From contig LARU01000004.1 in the NCBI GenBank assembly GCA_001274695.2, positions 620,001-684,000 on the forward strand: a stretch of DNA of 64,000 nt. Reading direction: 5' to 3'. The position numbers were made by a program, and so were the translations under genes. Source of the stretch: Azoarcus sp. PA01. Lineage in GTDB: Bacteria > Pseudomonadota > Gammaproteobacteria > Burkholderiales > Rhodocyclaceae. Below, piece by piece: positions 46,631-56,474 of the stretch. The stretch's first letter is position 1. Every line of letters begins with the position of its first letter. The notes beneath the pieces are model-generated. The model saw only the letters and a list, made by a program, of their open reading frames with translations, made no database searches and was not told the DNA's origin.

Positions 46631-47596
46631 TCAGAATTGGAGCAGCGCCGCGCCCCACGTGAAGCCGCCGCCCACCCCTTCGATGAGGAAGCGGTGCCCC
46701 GGCCGGATACGGCCATCGCGGACGGCGAGGTCGAGCGCCAGTGGAATCGATGCCGCGGAGGTGTTGCCGTGACGATCGACCGTCGTGATCACTTTGTCCA
46801 TCGCGACGCCGAGCCGGCGCGCCGTTGCCTGCAGGATGCGGATGTTCGCCTGGTGCGGAATCAGCCAGTCGACCGCGTCGATCGCGACGCCGGCGTGGTC
46901 GAGCACTTCCAGCGCGACGTCGCCGAGCACCCTGACCGCGAACTTGAACACCGCCTGTCCGTCCATGCGCAGGAACGGGTCGCCGACGACCTGGCCGGCC
47001 GCCACTGCGCCGGGAACGCAGAGGATCGGATGATGGCTTCCGTCCGCGTGCAGCGCGCTCGCCAGGATTCCCGGCGCGTCGGCCGCTTCGAGCACGACCG
47101 CGCCGGCGCCGTCGCCGAACAGCACGCAGGTGCCGCGATCCGACCAGTCGAGAATGCGCGAGAACACTTCGGCGCCGACGACCAGCGCGCGCTTGTGGCT
47201 GCCCGAGCGGATGAACTTCTCGGCGATCGTCAGGCCATAGACAAAACCGCTGCAAACCGCCTGCACGTCGAATGCGGCAGCGCCATTGCGAATGCCGAGC
47301 TTCGACTGGAGCAGTGCTGCAGTGCTGGGAAAGATGCAGTCGGGCGTGGAGGTCGCGACGATGATCAGGTCAATGTCGTCGGGACGCACTCCTGCCGCTT
47401 CGAGGGCGCGCTCGCTCGCCGTCTTCGCCAGGTCGCTGGACGACATTTCCGTTGACGCCAGATGCCGAGTGCGGATTCCGGTCCGTTCGATGATCCATCG
47501 GTCGGACGTATCGATACCGCGCGCCACCAGGTCATCGTTGGTTACCGGCTCGCCCGGCAGAAAGCTGCCAGTTCCGGCGATCCGTGCGTAGATCAT
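46631..47596 (-). CDS. fabH: 3-oxoacyl-[acyl-carrier-protein] synthase III
   Basis: A 321-residue initiating condensing enzyme starting [20 protein letters not shown]: nucleophile Cys in [14 protein letters not shown], His in [12 protein letters not shown] and Asn in [13 protein letters not shown]. It joins acetyl-CoA and malonyl-ACP. The start at 47596 overlaps the plsX stop (ATGA); a longer frame upstream lies inside plsX. Confidence 0.97.
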   Translation of the reverse strand: MIYARIAGTGSFLPGEPVTNDDLVARGIDTSDRWIIERTGIRTRHLASTEMSSSDLAKTASERALEAAGVRPDDIDLIIVATSTPDCIFPSTAALLQSKLGIRNGAAAFDVQAVCSGFVYGLTIAEKFIRSGSHKRALVVGAEVFSRILDWSDRGTCVLFGDGAGAVVLEAADAPGILASALHADGSHHPILCVPGAVAAGQVVGDPFLRMDGQAVFKFAVRVLGDVALEVLDHAGVAIDAVDWLIPHQANIRILQATARRLGVAMDKVITTVDRHGNTSAASIPLALDLAVRDGRIRPGHRFLIEGVGGGFTWGAALLQF

Positions 47597-48606
47597 GCTG
47601 CTACCCCCATAGCCGTCATCCGTTCGGTAATGCGCTCTATCAGGCGGTTCGATGCCGCCTCGGCAGCGCGGTGGATTGCCTGCTCGAACGCGAACGCATC
47701 GGCCGAGCCGTGACTCTTGACGACGACGCCGCGCAATCCGAGCAGCGCCGCGCCGTTGTACCGACGGTGATCGACGCGATGCTTGAAGCGCTTGAGCGCC
47801 GGCATCGCGATCAGCGCCATCGCCTTGCTGAGCAGATTGCGACTGAATTCTTCGCGCAGAAAAGTCGCCAGCATCTGCGCCAGGCCTTCGGAGGTCTTCA
47901 ACGCGACATTGCCGACGAATCCGTCGCACACCACGACGTCGGTCGTACCCTTGTAGATGTCGTCGCCTTCGACGTTGCCGTAGAAGTTCAGGCCGCTCGT
48001 CTTCAGCAGCTCCCCGGCCCGCTTCACCACTTCGTTGCCCTTGATCGCTTCCTCGCCGATATTGAGGAGGCCGACTGTCGGCCGGTCGAGATGCTCGACC
48101 GCCGACACCAGCATTGCGCCCATGATGCCGAACTGGAGCAGATGCTCGGGCAGGCAGTCGACGTTGGCGCCCAGATCGAGGACGTACGTCTGCCCCTTGC
48201 GCGTCGGCAGAATCGTCGCGATCGCCGGCCGGTCGATTCCCGGCAAGGTTTTCAGCACGAAGCGCGAAATCGCCATCAACGCGCCGGTGTTGCCGGCCGA
48301 CACCGCGGCCTGCGCCTCGCCGGACTTGACGAGGTCGATCGCGACGCGCATCGACGAATCCTTCTTCGTGCGCATCGCAATGGCCGGAGGATCATCCATC
48401 GCGACGACTTCCGACGCGGCGCGAAGCGAAAGCCGCTCGCCGAATCCGTTTCCGATCGTGCCGATCGCCTGCTCCAGCGCATCCTGGCGCCCGACGAGGA
48501 TGATGCGGGCTTCGGGATGATTGCGCAGAAACGCCCGCGCAGCAGGAACGGTCACGGCCGGGCCATGATCGCCACCCATGCAGTCGATCGCAATGGTGAC
48601 ACCCAT
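47593..48606 (-). CDS. plsX: Phosphate acyltransferase PlsX
   Basis: A 337-residue protein starting [20 protein letters not shown] with [24 protein letters not shown] core ([15 protein letters not shown]). It makes acyl-phosphate from acyl-ACP for phospholipid synthesis, linking fatty-acid and membrane-lipid pathways. It follows rpmF by 86 bases. Confidence 0.97.
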   Translation of the reverse strand: MGVTIAIDCMGGDHGPAVTVPAARAFLRNHPEARIILVGRQDALEQAIGTIGNGFGERLSLRAASEVVAMDDPPAIAMRTKKDSSMRVAIDLVKSGEAQAAVSAGNTGALMAISRFVLKTLPGIDRPAIATILPTRKGQTYVLDLGANVDCLPEHLLQFGIMGAMLVSAVEHLDRPTVGLLNIGEEAIKGNEVVKRAGELLKTSGLNFYGNVEGDDIYKGTTDVVVCDGFVGNVALKTSEGLAQMLATFLREEFSRNLLSKAMALIAMPALKRFKHRVDHRRYNGAALLGLRGVVVKSHGSADAFAFEQAIHRAAEAASNRLIERITERMTAMGVAA

Positions 48607-48692
48607 CGGCTTCTCGCGTGGCTCGAACGATTGATTCGGATGAAAAAACGGCGCAGGCGCACAAGGCGCCGCGCCGTTTCCGCTAACCGGGC

Positions 48693-48872
48693 TTATTCGC
48701 CCTTGGTCTTGACGACCTTTTTGCCGCGGTATACGCCGCTCGGGCTGATGTGGTGACGCAGATGCACTTCACCGGTGGTCGGCTCGACCGCCAGCGGAGG
48801 AGTGGGCAGGAAATCGTGCGCACGGTGCATGCCACGCTTCGAAGGGGACTTCTTGTTCTGCTGAACAGCCAT
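48693..48872 (-). CDS. rpmF: 50S ribosomal protein L32
   Basis: A 59-residue protein starting [20 protein letters not shown], followed by [20 protein letters not shown] and ending [10 protein letters not shown]. This is the standard L32 N-terminus ([15 protein letters not shown]) and C-terminal basic tail; the zinc-binding cysteines of some L32 proteins are absent, as in other C-minus forms. It is missed by length cutoffs. yceD-rpmF-plsX is a conserved order. Confidence 0.97.
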   Translation of the reverse strand: MAVQQNKKSPSKRGMHRAHDFLPTPPLAVEPTTGEVHLRHHISPSGVYRGKKVVKTKGE

Positions 48873-48899
48873 GAAACGCTCCTAATACAAATATCGCGC

Positions 48900-49403
48900 C
48901 TAAGTTGCGCTATCGCTCTTGCGAAGCTTCTCGAGCGCAGCAAAAGGCGATTTCTTTTCCGCCCCGTCCGACGGACGTGGCACGTCACACTTTTCATGCC
49001 GCGGCGCTATGGGCACCGCGAGTACGATTTCGTCTTCGACGAGCGCCAGGACATCCAGATCCGGCGTCGCTTCGATCACATCGAATTCATCGTTTTCCAG
49101 CTCGCCTTCCGGAATCGCCTGCCCCGGCCTGACCAGTTCGAGCAGCGTTTCGATGTTCAGCGGCCACTCCATCCGACCCAGGCAACGCTGACACTGCAAC
49201 GGAAATACTCCGGTCGCGCGCAGTCTGAGACGCGGTCTGCGATCGACCCCCAGCTCGCCTGACAGCTCATAGGCGACTTCGCCGGAAGCATCGACAAGCA
49301 CATCCGCGAGCCGCCTCAGATCCGCCGACGGGATGGTGCCGGACAGCGTGCGCCCCTCGGCGGCAAACTTGAACGGATCCGGAATAAGGCATCGTTGCGA
49401 CAT
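48900..49403 (-). CDS. yceD: YceD/DUF177 family 23S rRNA accumulation protein
   Basis: A 167-residue acidic protein with the CxxC pair in GVFPLQCQRCLGRMEW and the family segment NDEFDVIEATPDLDVLALVE, then DEIVLAVPIAPRHEKCD. YceD proteins affect 23S rRNA levels. First gene of the fatty-acid cluster; the start ATG lies only a few bases after the predicted transcription start. Confidence 0.93.
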   Translation of the reverse strand: MSQRCLIPDPFKFAAEGRTLSGTIPSADLRRLADVLVDASGEVAYELSGELGVDRRPRLRLRATGVFPLQCQRCLGRMEWPLNIETLLELVRPGQAIPEGELENDEFDVIEATPDLDVLALVEDEIVLAVPIAPRHEKCDVPRPSDGAEKKSPFAALEKLRKSDSAT

Positions 49404-49412
49404 AAGGCGCGC

Positions 49413-49441
49413 ATGATATTATTTTCGGCTTGCCCTGTCAA
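49413..49441 (-). promoter_or_regulatory. Strong sigma-70 promoter for yceD-rpmF-fab operon
   Basis: TTGACA-N17-TATCAT on the minus strand. Transcription would start near 49406, just before the yceD ATG at 49403, leaving almost no leader. Confidence 0.8.
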
Positions 49442-49525
49442 AATAGCTGAAGCACTCGTGCGATCGCCGACGTCGCCGTGGGCAGCCGCCTGAAATCAAC
49501 ATCTCCCGCGATACGCCAGATACCG

Positions 49526-50101
49526 ATGAAACTCGTCCTCGCTTCGACCTCCGCGTACCGGCGCCAGCTGCTCGAGCGTCTCCAGCTGCCGTTCGAGACG
49601 GCCCGCCCGGACGTCGATGAAACGCCCCTGGCGGACGAGATGCCGCCGGAGACCGCGAATCGCCTCGCAGTGGAGAAAGCGCGCGCAGTCGCGGCACGCT
49701 ATCCCGACGCGCTCGTCATCGGCAGCGACCAGGTCGCCGACCTCGATGGGGAAATCTTCGGCAAGCCCGGAACGGTCGCGGCCGCGATCGGACAGCTGCA
49801 ACGCATGCGCGGCACGACGGTGATATTCCATACCGCGGTGGCGGTGATCAACGCCCGCACCGGACAGGTCCGCTGCGAGAACGTGCCGACGCGGGTGAAG
49901 TTTCGCGAGCTGTCCGACGACGAGATCGTTCGTTACGTCGACAAGGAACGTCCCCTCGATTGCGCCGGCAGCGCGAAGTCCGAAGCGCTCGGAATCACGC
50001 TGCTCGACTCGCTGTCCGGCGACGATCCGACCGCGCTGGTCGGCCTGCCGCTGATCGCGCTGTCGCGCATGCTGCGGGCCGAAGGCCTCCAGCTGCCATG
50101 A
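49526..50101 (+). CDS. maf: Maf-like nucleotide pyrophosphatase (YceF group)
   Basis: A 191-residue protein starting MKLVLASTSAYRRQLLERLQ, with DALVIGSDQVADLDGEIFGK and the family end GLPLIALSRMLRAEG. Maf-family enzymes hydrolyse modified nucleotides; the YceF group prefers m7GTP. It diverges from yceD and overlaps the next gene by ATGA. Confidence 0.94.
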   Translation: MKLVLASTSAYRRQLLERLQLPFETARPDVDETPLADEMPPETANRLAVEKARAVAARYPDALVIGSDQVADLDGEIFGKPGTVAAAIGQLQRMRGTTVIFHTAVAVINARTGQVRCENVPTRVKFRELSDDEIVRYVDKERPLDCAGSAKSEALGITLLDSLSGDDPTALVGLPLIALSRMLRAEGLQLP

Positions 50102-50817
50102 AGCCGCCATCGGGAACCTTGTTCCTGGTGCCGGTGAGCCTCGGCGACACGTCGTGGACGCGCTTCCTGCCGACCGACGCGCAGCGCATCGCGACAGGCA
50201 TCCGTCACTTCGTCGTCGAAAACGCCAAGACCGCCCGGGCCGAACTCAAGCGCCTCGAACATCCGGCGCCATTGCGCGAGCTCGACATCCGCGTCCTGCC
50301 CGAGCGGGACAGCGACGCCGAGCTCGACGCGCTGCTCGAGCCGGCGCTTGCCGGCGAACACATCGGGCTGATGTCCGAAGCCGGCTGCCCGGCGGTTGCC
50401 GATCCGGGAGCGCGGCTCGTGGCCCGCGGGCACGCGCTGGAGATTCCGGTCCGGCCGCTGGTCGGGCCTTCGTCGATCCTGCTCGCGCTGATGGCCTCCG
50501 GACTCAACGGCCAGAGCTTCGCGTTCAATGGCTATCTTCCGGTCGCGGAGATCGAGCGCGACCGGAGCATCCGCGAACTCGAAGCAGAGTCGCGCCGACT
50601 GAAGCGCACGCACATTTTCATCGAGACGCCCTACCGCAACGAACGGCTCCATGAAGCGCTGCTCGCGGTGTGCCACCCGACTTCGCGCCTGTGCATCGCG
50701 CGCAATCTGACGACCGACGACGAATGGATCCGTACGCGCAGCATCGCCGAATGGCAGCGCGCCCCGAAGCCGGATCTCGCGCGGCGCCCTGCGCTCTTCC
50801 TCATTCTGGCGCGCTGA
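50098..50817 (+). CDS. Tetrapyrrole methylase-family SAM-dependent methyltransferase
   Basis: A 239-residue protein starting MKPPSGTLFLVPVSLGDTSW, with MSEAGCPAVADPGARLVARG and VRPLVGPSSILLALMASGLN of the RsmI-like branch. It is shorter than RsmI (about 280) and lacks its N-terminal ATPIGNLGD motif, so the target may differ from 16S rRNA C1402. It is co-transcribed with maf. Confidence 0.85.
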   Translation: MKPPSGTLFLVPVSLGDTSWTRFLPTDAQRIATGIRHFVVENAKTARAELKRLEHPAPLRELDIRVLPERDSDAELDALLEPALAGEHIGLMSEAGCPAVADPGARLVARGHALEIPVRPLVGPSSILLALMASGLNGQSFAFNGYLPVAEIERDRSIRELEAESRRLKRTHIFIETPYRNERLHEALLAVCHPTSRLCIARNLTTDDEWIRTRSIAEWQRAPKPDLARRPALFLILAR

Positions 50818-50864
50818 TCCGCCGGCCACCTTCGCGCAACTTGCCCGACGCGGGGCGCAGCACC

Positions 50865-51521
50865 TCATGCGTTGTCGCGCAGCCATGCTGCCAGCTCTGC
50901 CGGAGTCGCGAGGACCTCGACAGGTGCTTCCGCCTCGAGCGCTGCGCGCGGATGGGCGCCGAACGCCACCGCCAGGGATTCGACGCCGGCATTTTTCGCC
51001 ATCTGCAGGTCGTGCGTCGTGTCGCCGACCATCAGCGTGCGGTGCTTCGCAATGCCGAGCTCGTCCATGATCTCTTCGAGCATCGCCGGATGAGGCTTCG
51101 AAAAACATTCGTCGGCGCAACGCGTGGTGTGGAAATACGGTCCGAGGCCGGTCTGCTCCAGCGCCCGCCCGAGCCCGAGCCGGCTCTTGCCGGTCGCGAC
51201 CGCAAGGCTCCGCCCCATTCCGGCAAGCTGCTCGATCATTGCGGCGGCGCCGGGGAAAAGCGTCAGCTCATGGTCGCGTGACAGGTAATGAAAGCGATAA
51301 CGTTCGACCATCAACGGATAGTCGCTTTCGGCCAGTTCGGGAACCGCATGGCGCAATGCGTCGGACAGGCCGAGGCCGATCACGTGGCGCGCGCGCTCTT
51401 CCGACGGCTCGGGCAGGTTCAGGTCACGCGACGCCGCGAGGATTGCCGCGACGATCGCCGCAGCCGAATCCATCAGCGTGCCATCCCAGTCGAAAACGAT
51501 GAGGTCGTAGCGGTCAGCCAT
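50865..51521 (-). CDS. HAD-family phosphatase (phosphoglycolate phosphatase-like)
   Basis: A 218-residue HAD hydrolase: nucleophile motif VFDWDGTLMDSAAAI, Lys and Asp in CFSKPHPAMLEEIM and VGDTTHDLQMAKNAG. Likely substrate class is small phosphorylated metabolites; Gph-like specificity is inferred. It overlaps the end of rluC by eight bases. Confidence 0.88.
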   Translation of the reverse strand: MADRYDLIVFDWDGTLMDSAAAIVAAILAASRDLNLPEPSEERARHVIGLGLSDALRHAVPELAESDYPLMVERYRFHYLSRDHELTLFPGAAAMIEQLAGMGRSLAVATGKSRLGLGRALEQTGLGPYFHTTRCADECFSKPHPAMLEEIMDELGIAKHRTLMVGDTTHDLQMAKNAGVESLAVAFGAHPRAALEAEAPVEVLATPAELAAWLRDNA

Positions 51522-52473
51522 GCTTGCGCGGCTCCGTGGTGTCGAGGTGGGCGAGGAAGGACTGCAATTCGGCGGGCAGATCGGCTGTCAACGTGATCGC
51601 TTCGCCTGTCAGCGGGTGAGCGAACGACAGCCGCGCCGCGTGCAGGAACATGCGCTTCAGGCCTTCCGCCTCGAGGGACTTGTTCAGCGCGAAATCCCCG
51701 TACTTGTCGTCGCCGCACAATGGAAACCCCAGATGGGCGAGGTGCACCCTGATCTGGTGCGTGCGTCCGGTCTTGAGTTCGACTTCGAGGAGGCTGAACC
51801 GCGACCAGCGCCGCACCAGCCTGACGATGCTGTGCGAGGCCTTGCCGTCGCCGCTCACCCTCACGCGCCGCTCGCCTTCGGGCGTGAGGTACTTGAACAG
51901 CGGTTCCTTGACGTGCTGCAGCGGGTTCGCCCAGCGTCCCGGGACCAGCGTCAGGTAACGCTTTTCGACGCGCCCCTCGCGCATCATGTCGTGCAGCGCG
52001 GTCAGCGCCGAGCGCTTCTTCGCGATCACCAGCAAACCCGAAGTCTCGCGGTCGATGCGATGCGCGAGCTCGAGCAGCCGCGCGTCGGGGCGCTGGCTGC
52101 GCAGCTGCTCGATGACGCCGAAGCTCACGCCGCTGCCGCCATGCACCGCTTTGCCCGAGGGTTTATCCACCACCAGCAGCGCTTCATCCTCGAAGACCGC
52201 CGGCAGCGGTTCTCCGGCCGGCGCGGGCCCGCCAGTCGTCTTCTCGGCCAGCCGGATCGGCGGAATGCGGATTTCGTCGTTCTCGGCGAGACGGTACGTC
52301 GGGGCGACCCGCCCGCCGTTCACCCTGACTTCGCCGCTGCGCAGGATGCGATAGACGTGGCTCTTCGGCACGCCTTTGCAGATCCGCAACAGGTAGTTGT
52401 CAATACGCTGGCCGGCCGCCGCCTCGTCCACCCGTTCGCGCCGTACCGCAATCGCTTTGCCTTGTCCCATCAT
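51514..52473 (-). CDS. rluC: 23S rRNA pseudouridine synthase RluC
   Basis: A 319-residue enzyme with an S4 domain (GQRIDNYLLRICKGVPKSHV) and catalytic Asp in LAHRIDRETSGLLVIAKK, then KTGRTHQIRVHLAHLGFPL. It modifies 23S rRNA uridines 955, 2504 and 2580 in relatives. Two adjacent ATGs (52473, 52470) are possible. It diverges from rne, the usual arrangement (rluC and rne are neighbours in E. coli). Confidence 0.94.
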   Translation of the reverse strand: MMGQGKAIAVRRERVDEAAAGQRIDNYLLRICKGVPKSHVYRILRSGEVRVNGGRVAPTYRLAENDEIRIPPIRLAEKTTGGPAPAGEPLPAVFEDEALLVVDKPSGKAVHGGSGVSFGVIEQLRSQRPDARLLELAHRIDRETSGLLVIAKKRSALTALHDMMREGRVEKRYLTLVPGRWANPLQHVKEPLFKYLTPEGERRVRVSGDGKASHSIVRLVRRWSRFSLLEVELKTGRTHQIRVHLAHLGFPLCGDDKYGDFALNKSLEAEGLKRMFLHAARLSFAHPLTGEAITLTADLPAELQSFLAHLDTTEPRKHG

Positions 52474-52854
52474 CCTGAAATATACTTGGCCCCGGTTGGC
52501 CCCGGTTGCAGTCGAAGTCCCTCGCGCACGAAAGCGGATGCGGACGGACGACACCGAGCCCGAATGCGAGCTCCCGGGCAACCAAAACGTGCCAGCGCTG
52601 CCAAAAAAGGCATTGATGGTAACGCAATCGACAAACTTCAATCCATTTGATTGAATCTAGACGCGTAACGCACACGCAGGATCAAGGGTTCCGGCCTTCG
52701 GCGGGAACACGCGAGAATTCGACCAGCCGACCCATCACTGCCCATTACCGACCAGAAAAAAGTAGGCATCACTACCCGCTCCTGATCTCGTAGTAAGCGC
52801 GATGGTGCGCGCCGTTCGTCCTGCCCGTGGGTTCCGCGCGGGGGAACGACATAA
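52474..52854 (+). promoter_or_regulatory. rluC-rne intergenic region and long rne leader
   Basis: These 381 bases separate the divergent rluC and rne genes. In E. coli the rne leader (about 360 nt) folds into hairpins through which RNase E autoregulates; the similar length here suggests the same, but no conserved hairpin was established by eye. A short tandem TTGGCCCCGG pair lies at about 52491-52510. Confidence 0.45.
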
Positions 52855-55800
52855 ATGAAGCGCATGCTTTTCAACGCGACGCAGGCCGAGGAATTGCGCG
52901 TCGCGATCGTGGACGGTCAGAAACTGATCGACCTCGATATCGAATCGGCCGCCAAGGAGCAACGCAAGAGCAACATCTACAAGGCCGTCATCACCCGCAT
53001 CGAACCGAGTCTTGAAGCTGCATTCGTCGATTACGGCGGCGAGCGGCACGGGTTTCTGCCATTCAAGGAAATTTCCCGCACCTATTTCGCCGCCGGCGCC
53101 GATGCCGGCAAAGTCCGCATCCAGGACGCGCTGAAGGAAGGCCAGGAGCTCATCGTCCAGGTCGAGAAGGACGAACGGGGCAACAAGGGCGCGGCGCTCA
53201 CGACCTACATCTCGCTCGCGGGCCGTTACCTGGTCCTGATGCCGAACAATCCGCGCGGCGGCGGCGTGTCGCGCCGCGTCGAAGGTGACGAGCGCACCGA
53301 GCTGCGTGACGTCATGGATCAGCTCGAGATTCCTTCCGGCATGAGCCTGATCGCGCGCACCGCGGCGATCGGGCGCAACGCCGAAGAGCTGCAGTGGGAC
53401 CTGAACTACCTGCTGCAACTGTGGCGCGCGATCGATGGCGCAGCCCAGTCGCAGTCCGGCGCGTTCCTGATCTACCAGGAAGGCAGCCTCGTGATCCGTG
53501 CGATCCGCGACTATTTCCAGCCCGAGATCGGCGAAATCCTGATCGACACCGACGACGTGTATGAACAGGCGCGCCAGTTCATGTCACACGTGATGCCGGC
53601 CAACGTGAACCGCGTCAAGCGCTACAGCGACGACGTGCCGCTGTTCTCGCGTTTCCAGATCGAGCACCAGATCGAATCGGCGTACTCGCGCCAGGTCACC
53701 CTGCCCAGTGGGGGAGCGGTCGTCATCGACCACACCGAGGCGCTGGTGTCGATCGACGTGAACTCCGGCCGCTCGACCAAAGGCGCGGACATCGAGGAAA
53801 CCGCGTTCCGCACCAACCTCGAAGCGGCCGAGGAAATCGCGCGCCAGCTGCGTTTGCGCGACCTCGGCGGCCTGATCGTCATCGACTTCATCGACATGGA
53901 GTCGCAAAAGAACCAGCGCGAAGTCGAAGGCCTGCTGCGGGACGCGCTGCGCCACGATCGCGCGCGCGTGCAGACCGGCAAGATCAGCCGCTTCGGCCTG
54001 CTCGAACTGTCGCGCCAGCGCCTGCGCCCGGCACTCGCCGAAACCAGCTACATCCCGTGCCCGCGTTGCAACGGCACCGGCCACATCCGCAGCACCGAAT
54101 CGTCGGCGCTGCACATCCTGCGCATCCTCGAAGAGGAAGCGATGAAGGAAAACACCGGCGCCGTGCATCTGCAGGTTCCGGTCGACGTCGCGACCTTCCT
54201 GCTCAACGAGAAGCGCGTCGATATCGCGCATATCGAGGTCCGCCACAAGATCCAGATGATCATCATCCCGAACCGCCATCTGGAGACGCCGCACCACGAA
54301 ATCATTCGTCTGCGTCATGACCAGCTGAACCAGGAAGAAGTCGCGCTGGCGAGCTACCAGATGGTCGGCAAACCTGCGGAAATCGATCTGCGGTTGCCGT
54401 CGAAGGACGACAACAAGCCGCCGCGCGCGGAAGCGGTCGTGAAGGGAATCTCGCCGGCCCAGCCCGCCCCGATCGTCGAGCCGAAACCCGAGCCGGTGGC
54501 GACGCCCGCCCCCGCCGCGAAGCCTGTCGGACTGTTCCAGCGGCTGTTCGGCTGGCTGCGCAGCGAGAAGCCTGCCGTCGCGCCGCAGATGGTTCCGGAA
54601 GTCGCCGTGAAGCAGGAGTCCCGCCCGCGGCCCGAGCGCAGCGATAGTCGCCGTGGCAACAATCGCAACCGTCGCGAGGGCCCGCAACGCACCGAACGAG
54701 GCGAGCGTGACGAGTCGACTTCGACCGCCCAGGCTGCAAGAGGGTCGATGCGCAGCGAACGCGCTGAGCGGCCCGAGCGGGCCGAGCGTACGGAACGATC
54801 CGACACCGTCGTCGACCGCGGCGACAGGCCGGCCCGTCCGGAGCGCGACAACGGCGGCCGCACGCGCCAGGGCCGGGGTCCGCGTACTCAGCCGAAGGCC
54901 GGTGAGGCCGCCGCTGTAGTCGACAACGTCGTGGAATTGCCGGTCGGCACTGTCGCGACCGCCGCCGCCCCGGTCGCCCCGATGGAGAATGCCGCCATCG
55001 TTCCCGCAGCCGAAGACGGCACGGTCGAGAAGCGCCGTCGCCGCAGCCGTGGCCGTCGGGATCGGCGCGGGACCGAACAGCAGGCGGAAGTCGCCGCATC
55101 GGGTGATGAAACCGCGAATACCTTGGCCGAAACGACGATGCCGAGCGTCGACTCAGCACCGGAAACGACTCCGATCCTCAGTACCGAACCGGCCGAGGCT
55201 GTCGCCGAACTCCCCGTCGCTGCCGCGGAAGCTGCCGCCCCGCTGCCTGTCGCCGTCACCTCGCCGGAACCCATTGCGGTCACCGCCGAAGTCGCACCGT
55301 TGCCTGTCTCGCTGCATCCGGCAGCCAGCATCGCGGCTGAATCACCGGCGGAAAGCGAGGCAGCGCCGGCGCCGGTGAAGTTCGAAACTGCCGCGGAACC
55401 GGTGCCTGAAAGAGAAGCCGCAATTGAACCGACACTCGAAGCGGAAATTGCCCCGGAAGCGGCAATCGAAGCTGCCGAGCGCGCGCGTGAGGCGCTGCAG
55501 GCCAGCCTGATGGAACCCGTCACCCCGGCAGGCACCGAACCGGCACAGGCGTCCGCGGGCGAGGAATCCGCCGAAGCCGCAACCGAACAGGCCGCTCCTG
55601 CAACTTCCGCGCAAGAGGTCGTGGCGCCGGAAACTGAAGTCGCCGTGAGCGAAGCCGAAGTCAGGACTGCCGAGTCCCGGGCGCCCTCCGCACCGATCGA
55701 CCTGGGTCTGAACCTGGCCGAAAGCGGCCTAGTGATGATCGAAACCAGCCGCGACAAGGTCCAGGAACTGGCGAATACGCTGGACGAGACGCCTGCGCAG

Positions 55801-55878
55801 CCGCTCGGACGGCGGCCGCGTCCGGCACCGGTCATCGTCAACGAGCCGCTGCAACAGGTCGAAACTCACTCCAAATAA
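52855..55878 (+). CDS. rne: Ribonuclease E
   Basis: A 1007-residue protein. The catalytic half (about 1-510) starts [20 protein letters not shown], with an S1 domain ([20 protein letters not shown]), the DNase I-like site [16 protein letters not shown] and [13 protein letters not shown], and the Zn-link [11 protein letters not shown]. The C-terminal half is low complexity: an Arg-rich RNA-binding stretch (about 585-690) followed by a long Ala/Glu/Pro-rich tail, the disordered degradosome scaffold. It cleaves single-stranded AU-rich RNA and matures rRNA and tRNA. Confidence 0.97.
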   Translation: MKRMLFNATQAEELRVAIVDGQKLIDLDIESAAKEQRKSNIYKAVITRIEPSLEAAFVDYGGERHGFLPFKEISRTYFAAGADAGKVRIQDALKEGQELIVQVEKDERGNKGAALTTYISLAGRYLVLMPNNPRGGGVSRRVEGDERTELRDVMDQLEIPSGMSLIARTAAIGRNAEELQWDLNYLLQLWRAIDGAAQSQSGAFLIYQEGSLVIRAIRDYFQPEIGEILIDTDDVYEQARQFMSHVMPANVNRVKRYSDDVPLFSRFQIEHQIESAYSRQVTLPSGGAVVIDHTEALVSIDVNSGRSTKGADIEETAFRTNLEAAEEIARQLRLRDLGGLIVIDFIDMESQKNQREVEGLLRDALRHDRARVQTGKISRFGLLELSRQRLRPALAETSYIPCPRCNGTGHIRSTESSALHILRILEEEAMKENTGAVHLQVPVDVATFLLNEKRVDIAHIEVRHKIQMIIIPNRHLETPHHEIIRLRHDQLNQEEVALASYQMVGKPAEIDLRLPSKDDNKPPRAEAVVKGISPAQPAPIVEPKPEPVATPAPAAKPVGLFQRLFGWLRSEKPAVAPQMVPEVAVKQESRPRPERSDSRRGNNRNRREGPQRTERGERDESTSTAQAARGSMRSERAERPERAERTERSDTVVDRGDRPARPERDNGGRTRQGRGPRTQPKAGEAAAVVDNVVELPVGTVATAAAPVAPMENAAIVPAAEDGTVEKRRRRSRGRRDRRGTEQQAEVAASGDETANTLAETTMPSVDSAPETTPILSTEPAEAVAELPVAAAEAAAPLPVAVTSPEPIAVTAEVAPLPVSLHPAASIAAESPAESEAAPAPVKFETAAEPVPEREAAIEPTLEAEIAPEAAIEAAERAREALQASLMEPVTPAGTEPAQASAGEESAEAATEQAAPATSAQEVVAPETEVAVSEAEVRTAESRAPSAPIDLGLNLAESGLVMIETSRDKVQELANTLDETPAQPLGRRPRPAPVIVNEPLQQVETHSK

Positions 55879-55898
55879 GCCTTGCAGCGTTTAGGCGC

Positions 55899-55932
55899 AA
55901 ATGGGGCCCTCCTCGCGGACGGCCCCATTTTT
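55899..55932 (+). terminator. Rho-independent terminator after rne (bidirectional)
   Basis: AAATGGGGCC (55899-55908) pairs with GGCCCCATTT (55921-55930), followed by T on the + strand. A-rich sequence on the left lets it also work for the minus-strand phosphatase gene. Confidence 0.88.
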
Positions 55933-55991
55933 CTGCCGTAGCGCCGGGATGCGCCCGCGAGGCCGGAAGCGACAGCGGGCGCGTGTTCACC

Positions 55992-56474
55992 TCAGCGCGC
56001 GACAATCTCTTCGAGCAGACCTTCGACGGCATCCTCGCAATAATCGAGCACCGCCTCGAAACCGTTCTCACCTCCGAAGTAGGGATCGGGCACCTCGCTC
56101 AACGGGTGCTTGCGGGCGTAGTTCATGAACAGTTGCAGTTTCGGCCGGTAAACTTCCGGGCACAGGCCCCGCATGACTTCGAGATGGCCCGTATCCATCG
56201 CCAGAAGAAGGTCGAAATTCTGGAAATCGGCCATCTCCAGTTTTCGCGCCCGCAGCGTGGAAAGATCGTAACCGCGCTTCCCTGCGGCTTTTCGCGCGCG
56301 CGGGTCGGGAAGCTCCCCGACGTGACCGCCGTAGGTGCCGGCGGAGTCCACGATGATCGCCGTGGACAGTCCGGCCGCTTCGATCTGGTGACGGGCGATG
56401 CCTTCGGCGGTCGGTGACCGGCAGATATTGCCCGTGCAGACAAACAGGATCTTCGTCAATCTTTCCTCCTTCAT
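55992..56474 (-). CDS. Low-molecular-weight protein tyrosine phosphatase
   Basis: A 160-residue phosphatase with the P-loop [16 protein letters not shown] (CxxxxxRS) near residues 12-21 and the general-acid loop [16 protein letters not shown]. The start overlaps the uvrB stop by four bases. Targets in related bacteria include tyrosine kinases for exopolysaccharide; none is near here. Confidence 0.94.
   Translation of the reverse strand: MKEERLTKILFVCTGNICRSPTAEGIARHQIEAAGLSTAIIVDSAGTYGGHVGELPDPRARKAAGKRGYDLSTLRARKLEMADFQNFDLLLAMDTGHLEVMRGLCPEVYRPKLQLFMNYARKHPLSEVPDPYFGGENGFEAVLDYCEDAVEGLLEEIVAR

Noticed and set aside
54600..55860. Repeated Ala/Glu/Pro codons in rne as a tandem DNA repeat
   Set aside because: Low-complexity protein coding typical of the RNase E C-terminal scaffold, without a fixed DNA unit.
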